Assembly: GCF_036010505.1 (NCBI RefSeq)
Contig: NZ_CP108569.1
Span: 5,695,001-5,759,000 of the forward strand
From: Streptomyces sp. NBC_01197
Lineage (GTDB): Bacteria > Actinomycetota > Actinomycetes > Streptomycetales > Streptomycetaceae
DNA length: 64,000 nt
Direction: 5' to 3'
Part shown: positions 1-7,042 of the stretch, piece by piece
Numbering within the stretch: the stretch's first letter is position 1
Layout of the letters: each line of letters opens with the position of its first letter
The notes under the pieces: generated by a model
Told to the model about the DNA's origin: nothing
Database searches by the model: none
What the model saw: only the letters and a program-made list of their open reading frames with translations
Translations under genes and position numbers: made by a program

Positions 1-110
1 CGGGGGGGACCGGCGTGCGAGGCTGGGCGGTGGCAGCGCGCCGCTCCGCCCTGCCGACCGGACCGGACGCCGTCCGTTCCGGACCGGAAGCCCGCCAGGA
101 GGAATCCGCC

Positions 111-458
111 ATGCCGCAGATCACCGTCGAGTACTCCGAGTCCCTGGAGGACGCCTTCGACCGCAGAGGCTTCGTACTCGGCCTGCACCCGGTCGTCGTG
201 GAGACGGTCTCCGCCACGCTCCCCGCCTGCAAGACGAGGTTCGTCAGGACGGCCGGGTTCGTCGCGGGCGACGGCGCGGGTGACGACGCCGTGGTGCACG
301 TGGAGATCGCGCTGCTGGCCGGCCGTACCGACGAGGCCAAGGCGCGGCTGAGCGAGGCGGTGCTCGATGTCGTACGCCACCACCTGAAGCCCACGCAGAG
401 CACGGTGCACCTCTCCGCCGAGACCCGCGATCTGGACGCGTCCTACCGCAAGGCCTGA
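111..458 (+). CDS. 5-carboxymethyl-2-hydroxymuconate isomerase-like tautomerase
   Basis: A 115-residue tautomerase-superfamily protein resembling 5-carboxymethyl-2-hydroxymuconate delta-isomerase (HpaF/HpcD type), a cytosolic enzyme of homoprotocatechuate breakdown. In this family the N-terminal proline exposed after Met removal is the catalytic base; the protein begins MPQITVEYS, which fits. The length is normal for the family. The frame is open upstream to position 15, but ATG 111 is chosen because a perfect AGGAGG lies at 97-102 with 8-nt spacing and because Pro2 must be exposed. No other homoprotocatechuate genes are visible, so the true substrate is open. It converges on the TetR gene after 30 bp. 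Confidence 0.8.
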   Translation: MPQITVEYSESLEDAFDRRGFVLGLHPVVVETVSATLPACKTRFVRTAGFVAGDGAGDDAVVHVEIALLAGRTDEAKARLSEAVLDVVRHHLKPTQSTVHLSAETRDLDASYRKA

Positions 459-488
459 GCGCGGGCCGGGTGTTCCCGCGGGCCGTCC

Positions 489-1214
489 TCAGCCGGTGCG
501 CTGGGCGGGGAGTTCCGTCGCGGGCAGCGGCGCCAGCGAGAGCAGCCGGCCGACCAGGTCCCCGAACGGCCCGTCGGCGGGCTCCTCGCTCAGTATCCGG
601 CGTACGACCGCCGCCATCTCGGTGTCGTACGCCGCGCTCACCGCGGCCAGCGCGGCGAAGTCGTGCACCAGCTGCAATTCCAGCTCGGACCGCGGAATGC
701 TCCGCCCGTCGAGCCAGATCAGCGCGGTCGACTCGGCGAGCGACACCCACGACCTGACCACCAACTGGAGCCTGGCGGGCGGCTCCTGGACGTCCAGATG
801 GGACAGGATCTGGAGATACGCGGTGGTGCGGACCTCGTCGATCATCGCGTTGGTGGTGGTGGAACCCACGGCGGGGCCGCCGCGCATCAGCGCGGCGAAG
901 CCGGGCCCGTGCTCCTCGACGAAGTCGAAGAACCGCTCCATCACCCGCAGCAGCCGCGCCCCCAGCGGCCCTTCGCGCGGCTCGACGAACCGCTCGGCCA
1001 GCTCGTCGGCCGCGCGGCGCAGCGCCGCCTCGTACAGGCTCTGCTTGCCGGGGAAGTAGTGGTAGACGAGCGGCCGTGAAATGCCCGCGGCCGCGGCTAT
1101 CTCGTCGATGGAGACATCGTCGGGGGAGCGGTGGCTGAACAGTTCGAGCGCGACGCTGATCAGCTGCTGCCTGCGCTCTTCGACGCCCAATCTGCGGCGT
1201 ACCCCGGTCGTCAT
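489..1214 (-). CDS. TetR family transcriptional regulator
   Basis: A 241-residue TetR-type repressor. The N-terminal helix-turn-helix is clear: RRQQLISVALELFSHRSPDD followed by DEIAAAAGISRPLVYHYFPG (about residues 14-60). The C-terminal ligand-binding half is all-helical and typical in length. The frame is open to 1319, but ATG 1214 gives the standard short lead-in to the HTH (MTTGVRRRLGVEERR), so it is preferred. It is convergent with the tautomerase gene and downstream of the GH92 gene, from which a strong terminator separates it. The ligand and targets cannot be read from sequence. Confidence 0.88.
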   Translation of the reverse strand: MTTGVRRRLGVEERRQQLISVALELFSHRSPDDVSIDEIAAAAGISRPLVYHYFPGKQSLYEAALRRAADELAERFVEPREGPLGARLLRVMERFFDFVEEHGPGFAALMRGGPAVGSTTTNAMIDEVRTTAYLQILSHLDVQEPPARLQLVVRSWVSLAESTALIWLDGRSIPRSELELQLVHDFAALAAVSAAYDTEMAAVVRRILSEEPADGPFGDLVGRLLSLAPLPATELPAQRTG

Positions 1215-1303
1215 ATGAACAGGGTACCGATTGTGGTGCCGCCGGGCGTTGGCCGTACCGGGGCGGGCTGTGCCACGTGCGCCCGATGCGGGCGTCGGCG
1301 AAA

Positions 1304-1342
1304 CGGGCCGTCGTGGCACGGATTCCGTGCCACGACGGCCCG
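1304..1342 (-). terminator. Rho-independent-type terminator of the GH92 gene
   Basis: A perfect 17-bp stem (1304-1320 pairing with 1326-1342) closes a 5-nt loop. On the minus strand it begins 19 nt after the GH92 stop codon and is followed by TTT. It should isolate the downstream TetR gene from mannosidase transcription. Confidence 0.85.
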
Positions 1343-1360
1343 CCGGCCGGCTGTTCCGGG

Positions 1361-4300
1361 TCAGGCGGTGGCCACCGCGAAGACGTGCAGCACGCCGCCA
1401 TTCGTCGTGGACGGCAGCGTCACGCTAGCCAGCTGCTTGCCCGCCTGGAGTGTGACCGGCGCGGTCGCGAAGACCTCCGTGCCGACCGGGTCCGTACCAC
1501 CGCCCTGGACATCGCGGTACGGGGTGTGGACCGCGATCGTGTTGCCGAACGACGGCTTGTCCCCTCCGCCGCCCAGCGTCCAGTCGCTGAAGCCGATGTC
1601 CGCCTTCTGCGTGGTGCCGTCGGTGTACGTCAGCGTCGCCGTACCGCTGGCCGAACCCTCGGCCGCGCTGCCCAGCAGGCTGAGCTCCGTGGCGCCCTGC
1701 GCCGACGGGACGTTCAGCACCTGCGGGGTGTCCCCGGCCACCTCGATGTTGTCGGGGTCTCCGGCTGCCACCTTCGGCCAGGTGAAGTCGAAGCCGCCGG
1801 ACGAGACGGTACCCCCGGGTGTGGCCCCGGCCGCTGCCAGCGCCTTGCCCGAGTAGCTCCAGCCCTCACCGTCGAAGTTGGCCTGCGGGTTGTCGTCGTC
1901 GGAGGATATGGCCGTGCTGTTCCGGTTCCAGAGCATGCTGTTCTTCGTGGCGACGGTCACCGCGAACGACGTCTTCGGAAGCTCCTTGCCCGCCGAGGAC
2001 TTCAGTGTGACCGGGACCGTGTAGCGGCCCTCCGCCGTGCCGGACGCGGCCGACACCGAGAGCTTCGCGCTCGCCGCGCCGCCCGCCGGGACCGTGAAGT
2101 CGCCCTGCGCGGGCTGCACCGTGACACCGGCCGGCGGTGTCGCCGTCCAGTGCACCGTGGTCGGCTCCTGCTCCAGCGTCTGCACCTTGACCGTGATGTC
2201 CGCACCGGCGGCGCCGGGCTCGATCTTCAGCTGCTCGGGGGTGGCGCCGGTGAAGTACTTCACGCCGCCGCCCGGGAAGGACGGCGGGGCGTCGGCCGCC
2301 GCGCTGCCCCACGAGGTGTCCGCCTTGGCGCCCAGCGTGTAGTCGAGGGTGCCGCCGTGGGTGACCAGTGAGGCCGGGACCCAGGGCTTGCCGGACGTCC
2401 GGCCGTTGACCTTCAGCCCCTGGATGTACGTGTTGTCCGCCGAAGCGGCCGGAGCGTTGACCGTGATGGTCCGGCCGTGCCCGGTGTGCACCACCACGTG
2501 CGGGAACAACGGCGCCGAGAGCGTCAGATCGGCGCGGCTGGGGTTCTGCGGGTACATGCCGAGTGCCGAGAACACATACCAGGACGACATGGTCCCGGCA
2601 TCGTCGTTACCGGGAATGCCGCCCGGGGTGTCGGTCCACAGCTGGTCCATCTCCGCGCGGACGGTCTCCTGCGTCTTGTACGGGGCGCCCAGGTAGTCGT
2701 ACAGGTAAGGCGTGTTGATGTCCGGTTCGTTGGTCGCGTCGTAGCGCGTGTCGTCCTTCGCCGAGAAGTCGAACTTGCCGTCCGGCGTACGGAAGAAGGC
2801 GTCCAGCCGCTTCACGGCGCTGTCATCGCCGCCCATGGCGGACGCCAGGCCCGCGACGTCCGAGTACACCATCCAGGTGTAGCGGGCACTGGTGCCCTCG
2901 ACGAAGCCGCTGCCGGTGCCGGGTGTGAAGGTGCCCGCCCAGGTGCCGTCGGACTTGCGGTCGCGGATGTAGCCGCCCTGCGGCGTGGCGTTGGCGTCGA
3001 AGACGTTCGTCCAGTTGCCCGAGCGGTCCAGGAACTTCTTCGCGTCGGCGCTCTTCCCGGTCTGCCGGGACAGCTCGGAGAGACCGTAGTCGGCCGCCGC
3101 GTCCTCCAGGGTCTCGGCCGCGCCGCCCCAGCAGTGGCAGTTGTCGGAGGGTACGTACCCGAGCTTCAGGTACTTGTCGAGCGCGGGGCGCTGGCCCACG
3201 CACTCGACGTTGCAGCCGGAGCTGTCCGAGTCGTTCGCCGTCGGTACGGTCGCCGCCTCGACCAGCGACTTCAGTGCGCCCTTGACGTCGAAGTCATGGC
3301 CGCCGAACGCGTAGATCCCGGCGAGCGCGGCGTCGGACGGGTCGCCCGACATGACGCTCGTCTTGCCGTTCTCAAGGAGCCAGCGGTCCCACTCGCCGCC
3401 CCGCTGTCCCGCGTAGTTGTAGAGCGACTGTGCGTAGTCGCTGCCCGCCCTGGGGTTGAGCAGCGTCATCAGCTGCACCTGGGCGCGGTACTGGTCCCAG
3501 CCGGAGAAGGTGCCGTACTGCGCCTGCTGCCTCTTGGCCAGCCGGTGCGGCTTGCGGTCGGCGCCAAGATAGCGGCCGTCGACGTCACTGGTCAGCGTCG
3601 GCTCCAGCATGGAGTGGTAGAGCGCGGTGTAGAAGGTCGAACGCTGGGCGTCGGTGCCGCCGCCCACCTCGACCGACTTCAGCACCTTGTTCCAGGCGCC
3701 GGCCGCCTGCGACTTCACGGAGCCGAAGCTCTTGTGGGGCGCGTTCTCGGCGCGGAGGTTGGCTTCGGCGTTCTGCGGGCTGACATAGGAGACGGCGACC
3801 TTGGCCTGCGCCTCCGTGGTCCCGTCGGCGAAGGTGATGTACGCGCCCGAGCCCTTGCCCTCCACGGCGTTGCCGGACGAGCTGTAGCCCGTACCGCCGG
3901 ACGCCGAGGTGGACCCCGGGCTGACCGTGCTGTCCTTCCAGGTGCCGACCTTGGCGAACGCCTTGTCGAAGTGGGCGGTGAAGTACAGCGTGTACAGGTC
4001 GTGCCGGTTGTTCGCGCTCTGCGGGCCGCAGAAGTTGCCCGCGGTGACGGAGCCCGTCACGGTCCGGGCCGCCTTGTCGATCTTCACGGTGGCGTCCGTG
4101 CTGCCGCTCTCCGAGTTGGAGGTGCGGAAGAGCATGCTGGCCGGCTTGTCCTTGGGGAAGCCGAACTGCCCGGAGCCGGTCCGTGGAGTCGTGGTCAGCG
4201 CGGCGGACGCGCCGTTGTCCAGGCCGACCTTGTAATAGCCGGGCGACGCGCTCTCGTTGGCGTGCGAGAAGCTGCTGGCGTACTTGGCGTCGGTGGTGTC

Positions 4301-4711
4301 CGCGCTGGGCGACGAGTCGACATCGCCCGTGTACGGCATGATCGGGATGTCGCCGTTCGCACCGGAGCAGCCCACCCCGTTGAGGTGGGTGAGGCTGAAG
4401 CCGCGGATCTTCGTGGCGTCGTACTGGTAGCCGCCGGGCGCGGGTGTGGAGACCTGCTTGCCCCTGGAGTTCTGCGGGCTCCAGGCCAGCATCCCGAAGG
4501 GCTGCACCGCGCCCGGGTAGGTGTTGCCCGCGTTGGCGGAACCGATCAGCGGGTGGACGTACGACACCGGGTCCTTGACGGTGCCGTGCGAGGATGCGGC
4601 CGAGGCGGGGGCGGCGGTGGCCGCCATCCCCAGAGCGGCCATGGCGGTCACCACGACGGAGCTGAGCGCTCTGGTCCCGGTGCGCGTCCGACGGCTGTGC
4701 GTGTCTGACAC
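1361..4711 (-). CDS. Secreted GH92 family alpha-1,2-mannosidase
   Basis: A 1116-residue exported glycoside hydrolase family 92 enzyme (calcium-dependent exo-alpha-mannosidases acting on N-glycans and mannans). An Arg-rich n-region, a hydrophobic core and APASA form a Sec-type signal peptide (about residues 1-40). The GH92 domain follows (about 45-790), with family motifs YVHPLIGSANAGNTYPGAVQ, FSGWDQYRAQ, FVEGTSARYTWMV and GGIPGNDDAGTMSSWYVFSA, the last carrying the catalytic-region acidic residues. A NEW3-like beta domain follows, then a roughly 200-residue C-terminal beta-rich domain common in Streptomyces secreted hydrolases. GTG 4711 is chosen because AGGAA lies just upstream; the open frame to 4891 covers a repeat-bearing leader. 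An operator-like palindrome lies upstream. Confidence 0.92.
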   Translation of the reverse strand: MSDTHSRRTRTGTRALSSVVVTAMAALGMAATAAPASAASSHGTVKDPVSYVHPLIGSANAGNTYPGAVQPFGMLAWSPQNSRGKQVSTPAPGGYQYDATKIRGFSLTHLNGVGCSGANGDIPIMPYTGDVDSSPSADTTDAKYASSFSHANESASPGYYKVGLDNGASAALTTTPRTGSGQFGFPKDKPASMLFRTSNSESGSTDATVKIDKAARTVTGSVTAGNFCGPQSANNRHDLYTLYFTAHFDKAFAKVGTWKDSTVSPGSTSASGGTGYSSSGNAVEGKGSGAYITFADGTTEAQAKVAVSYVSPQNAEANLRAENAPHKSFGSVKSQAAGAWNKVLKSVEVGGGTDAQRSTFYTALYHSMLEPTLTSDVDGRYLGADRKPHRLAKRQQAQYGTFSGWDQYRAQVQLMTLLNPRAGSDYAQSLYNYAGQRGGEWDRWLLENGKTSVMSGDPSDAALAGIYAFGGHDFDVKGALKSLVEAATVPTANDSDSSGCNVECVGQRPALDKYLKLGYVPSDNCHCWGGAAETLEDAAADYGLSELSRQTGKSADAKKFLDRSGNWTNVFDANATPQGGYIRDRKSDGTWAGTFTPGTGSGFVEGTSARYTWMVYSDVAGLASAMGGDDSAVKRLDAFFRTPDGKFDFSAKDDTRYDATNEPDINTPYLYDYLGAPYKTQETVRAEMDQLWTDTPGGIPGNDDAGTMSSWYVFSALGMYPQNPSRADLTLSAPLFPHVVVHTGHGRTITVNAPAASADNTYIQGLKVNGRTSGKPWVPASLVTHGGTLDYTLGAKADTSWGSAAADAPPSFPGGGVKYFTGATPEQLKIEPGAAGADITVKVQTLEQEPTTVHWTATPPAGVTVQPAQGDFTVPAGGAASAKLSVSAASGTAEGRYTVPVTLKSSAGKELPKTSFAVTVATKNSMLWNRNSTAISSDDDNPQANFDGEGWSYSGKALAAAGATPGGTVSSGGFDFTWPKVAAGDPDNIEVAGDTPQVLNVPSAQGATELSLLGSAAEGSASGTATLTYTDGTTQKADIGFSDWTLGGGGDKPSFGNTIAVHTPYRDVQGGGTDPVGTEVFATAPVTLQAGKQLASVTLPSTTNGGVLHVFAVATA

Positions 4712-4726
4712 CCGTTCCTGCCCTTC

Positions 4727-4780
4727 GTGTGTGACGGACTCGTGTGTGACGATTCGTGCGAGACGGACTTGTGTGTGACG
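4727..4780. repeat. Short tandem repeats in the GH92 leader
   Basis: GTGTGTGACG occurs exactly at 4727-4736, 4742-4751 and 4771-4780, with a degenerate copy at 4756-4765, giving a period of about 15 bp. The array lies 16-69 bp upstream of the GH92 start codon, probably within the 5' untranslated leader. Confidence 0.75.
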
Positions 4781-4838
4781 GGCGGTCAACATGTGCTGAA
4801 CAGGAGCGCCGTCGACCACTCCGGAACGGCGCTCGCCC

Positions 4839-4850
4839 GACAACGTTGTC
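4839..4850. promoter_or_regulatory. LacI-type operator upstream of the GH92 gene
   Basis: GACAACGTTGTC is a perfect 12-bp palindrome, 128 bp upstream of the mannosidase start. On the minus strand it reads TTGACAACGTTGTC, so the half-site overlaps a good -35 hexamer (TTGACA). CpG-centred palindromes of this form are typical LacI-family operators before Streptomyces sugar-utilisation genes. No LacI regulator is encoded in this window. Confidence 0.65.
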
Positions 4851-4880
4851 AACGACGTGAGGATGCTCCTCCTGCCGGTC

Positions 4881-4915
4881 CGGGGTGTCAAGGCTCCGCA
4901 GGCCTTGACACCCCG
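4881..4915. terminator. Terminator downstream of the ferredoxin reductase operon
   Basis: A perfect 13-bp stem (4881-4893 with 4903-4915) and a 9-nt loop lie 17 nt beyond the reductase stop codon. There is no strong T-tract, as is usual in Streptomyces. It separates the di-iron/reductase operon from the GH92 promoter region on the same strand. Confidence 0.75.
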
Positions 4916-4931
4916 GCCCGGCGGATGCCTC

Positions 4932-6014
4932 CTACAGATCGAGGACGAGCCGCCCGCCCCGCGCCCGTGACACGCAGATCAGCATCGAGTCGTCCCGCTC
5001 CGCGTCCGTCAGCAGCTCGTCCCGGTGGTCTATCTCGCCGTCGATGACGCGCTGTTGGCAGGTCCCGCAGAAGCCCTGCTCGCAGGAGTACGGCACATTC
5101 GCCACCTCCGCGCGGACGGCGGCCAGCACCGTGGAGCCGGGCGCGACCGTCACCGTACGGCCGGAGCGGCGCAGTTCGACGTCGAAGCTGTCCGCGTCCG
5201 CCGCATCTGCCGCCTGCGGTGCGAACCGCTCCAGATGGAGCGCGGCTCCGGCCGGGAGCGCAGCCGTCACCGCTTCGAGCAGGCCCTCCGGGCCGCAGCA
5301 GTAGTACGCGGTCCCCGCCGGGTCGTCCCCGAACTCCAGGCCAGGGTGGCCCAGTTCGTCCTGCGGGACCACCGTGACGCGGCCCGCGCCCCCGCCCAGC
5401 TTCTCGGCCTCCGCCAGGAACGGCATCGAGGCGCGCGTACGCCCGCAGTACACCAGCCGCCACCGCGCGCCCGCCGCTTCGGCCGCCCGGAGCATCGGCA
5501 GGACCGGGGTGATCCCGATGCCGCCCGCGACGAAGACGTACGAGGCGGCTTCGACCAGCGGGAAGCGGTTGCGGGGGCCGCGGATCTCGATCTCGGCGCC
5601 CTCGTGGAGCTGTTCATGGACCTCGCGGGAGCCGCCCCGGCCGTCCTCGATCAGCCGGGTGGCGACCGTGTACGCCTCCCGGTCGGCCGGGTCCCCGCAC
5701 AGCGAGTACTGGCGGACCAGGCCGGACGGCAGTACCAGATCCAGATGGGCGCCCGGCGTCCAGGCGTCGAGCGGTTCGCCGGACGCGCTCTCCAGCCGGA
5801 GCCGCACGACGCCGTCGGCCTCCGGGGCGCGCTCGGTGATCAGCAGCCGCCGGCCGACGGTCCGGTGGCGGCCACGGCCCGAGACCGGCGGCTCCAGCGC
5901 GGGCAGCGGCCAGAGCGGGGACGCGGCGATACGGCGGTGCAGGGCGCGCTTGGCGAGCAGGGCCGCACCGGCGACCAGAACGACCGTGTGGACGCGGGGC
6001 GGGGGCGGCGCCAT
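4932..6014 (-). CDS. Membrane-anchored NAD(P)H:ferredoxin oxidoreductase, PDR/VanB type
   Basis: A 360-residue electron-transfer flavoprotein. An N-terminal hydrophobic segment (about residues 8-24, VVLVAGAALLAKRA) suggests membrane attachment. The flavin domain has RQYSLCGDP, the nicotinamide domain GGIGITPVLPM, and a C-terminal plant-type 2Fe-2S domain has CEQGFCGTC plus a distal Cys in LICVSRA, giving the usual four ligands. Phthalate dioxygenase reductase/VanB-type proteins pass NAD(P)H electrons to an oxygenase. Its ATG lies one base from the end of the preceding di-iron protein gene, so the two are almost certainly co-translated and probably partners. Total length and domain order are normal apart from the anchor. 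Confidence 0.88.
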   Translation of the reverse strand: MAPPPPRVHTVVLVAGAALLAKRALHRRIAASPLWPLPALEPPVSGRGRHRTVGRRLLITERAPEADGVVRLRLESASGEPLDAWTPGAHLDLVLPSGLVRQYSLCGDPADREAYTVATRLIEDGRGGSREVHEQLHEGAEIEIRGPRNRFPLVEAASYVFVAGGIGITPVLPMLRAAEAAGARWRLVYCGRTRASMPFLAEAEKLGGGAGRVTVVPQDELGHPGLEFGDDPAGTAYYCCGPEGLLEAVTAALPAGAALHLERFAPQAADAADADSFDVELRRSGRTVTVAPGSTVLAAVRAEVANVPYSCEQGFCGTCQQRVIDGEIDHRDELLTDAERDDSMLICVSRARGGRLVLDL

Positions 6015-6015
6015 C

Positions 6016-6960
6016 TCAGTGGGCTCCGTTCGCGGTGGCGGCAGTCGGGACGGTGGAATTCGCGACGGTGGAATTGGATGCGGGGGAGTTCGCGGCCGGC
6101 GAGTTCGCGAGATAGGCGACGGCCTGCGCCGTGCTGCCTTCCTGCGAGGGGTGGTAGGTACGGCTCAGATACCCCGGCACGGACCGGGCGATGGCCCCGG
6201 TCGTGGGCAGCAGCCCCTGCTTGCCGCGCCGGTGGTAGGCCCGCAGGGTCGCCCGGCCGTCCACAAGCAGCGGATCGTTCTCCATGAAGAATCTGACGCC
6301 GCGCTGCCAGAGGAAGACCAGTGCGGAGAAGGCGGTCGCCCAGGTGCGCACCCTGCGGCGGTAGCCGCCGTCGATGTGCTGGAAGACCTCGAAGGCGACC
6401 GACCGGTGTTCGACCTCCTCGGCGCCGTGCCAGCGCAGCAGGTCCAGCATGGTGGGATCGGCCCCGCGCCGGTCGAGCGCCTCCGCGTTGAGCACCCAGT
6501 CGCCGAGGAACGCCGTGTAGTGCTCGATCGCGGCGATCGTCGCGACCCGCTCCTTGAGCCACCAGCGGCTCGCCCGGCCGGGCGGCAGCGTCCGGTCGCC
6601 GAGCAGCTTCTCGAAGAGCCAGTCGACCTGGGCGGTGTACGGGGTCGGGTCGAGCCCCTGCGCCGCGAGGTGGGGGAGCACGTCGTCGTGTGCCTGCGAG
6701 TGCATGGCCTCCTGGCCGATGAACCCGATGACGTCCTGGCGCAACCGCGCGTCCCGGATCAGCGGCAGCACCTGCTTGTAGACGTGCACGAACCAGCGTT
6801 CGCCCGCGGGGAGCAGCAGATGCAGCACATTGATGGTGTGCGTGGTGAACGGGTCACCGGGCACCCAGTGCAGCGGGGTGGACTCCCAGTCGAAGGAGAC
6901 CTTGCGGGCCTTGAGTGCTATGTGTTCCGAAGCCACCGGGGCGGGCTGCGTATTAGACAT
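6016..6960 (-). CDS. Ferritin-like di-iron protein (metal-dependent hydrolase family, COG3687)
   Basis: A 314-residue protein of the family usually labelled predicted metal-dependent hydrolase (PF10118). The sequence shows a four-helix di-iron pattern: Glu54 (GERWFVHVY), Glu84-x2-His87 with His91 (GQEAMHSQAH), Glu147 (AIEHYTAFLG) and Glu183-x2-His186 (EEVEHRSVAFE). This matches the E, ExxH, E, ExxH layout of oxygen-activating ferritin-like enzymes better than a hydrolase site. The C-terminus carries pentapeptide repeats of the ANSPA/ANSTV type. It is first in an operon with a ferredoxin reductase (1-bp gap). My inference is an oxygenase or desaturase fed by that reductase; the substrate is unknown. 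Confidence 0.85.
   Translation of the reverse strand: MSNTQPAPVASEHIALKARKVSFDWESTPLHWVPGDPFTTHTINVLHLLLPAGERWFVHVYKQVLPLIRDARLRQDVIGFIGQEAMHSQAHDDVLPHLAAQGLDPTPYTAQVDWLFEKLLGDRTLPPGRASRWWLKERVATIAAIEHYTAFLGDWVLNAEALDRRGADPTMLDLLRWHGAEEVEHRSVAFEVFQHIDGGYRRRVRTWATAFSALVFLWQRGVRFFMENDPLLVDGRATLRAYHRRGKQGLLPTTGAIARSVPGYLSRTYHPSQEGSTAQAVAYLANSPAANSPASNSTVANSTVPTAATANGAH
6057..6116. repeat. 15-bp tandem repeats at the 3' end of the di-iron gene
   Basis: Four degenerate 15-bp units (6057-6071, 6072-6086, 6087-6101, 6102-6116) of the form GAATTCGCGACGGTG encode Ala/Asn/Ser-rich pentapeptides near the C-terminus. They are in frame and look like slippage expansions of a disordered tail. Confidence 0.8.
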
Positions 6961-7042
6961 GGCGTCAATGTACCGACGGGTACGCCCAAGGGACAGGGCC
7001 TTGCACGCAGCCGTCCGGCCGCGCGAGCGCCGCGGGCCCCCG

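Noticed and set aside
2477..4708. Long plus-strand open frame opposite the GH92 gene
   Set aside because: Val/Gly/Arg-rich antisense shadow without domains or ribosome site; typical of high-GC DNA.
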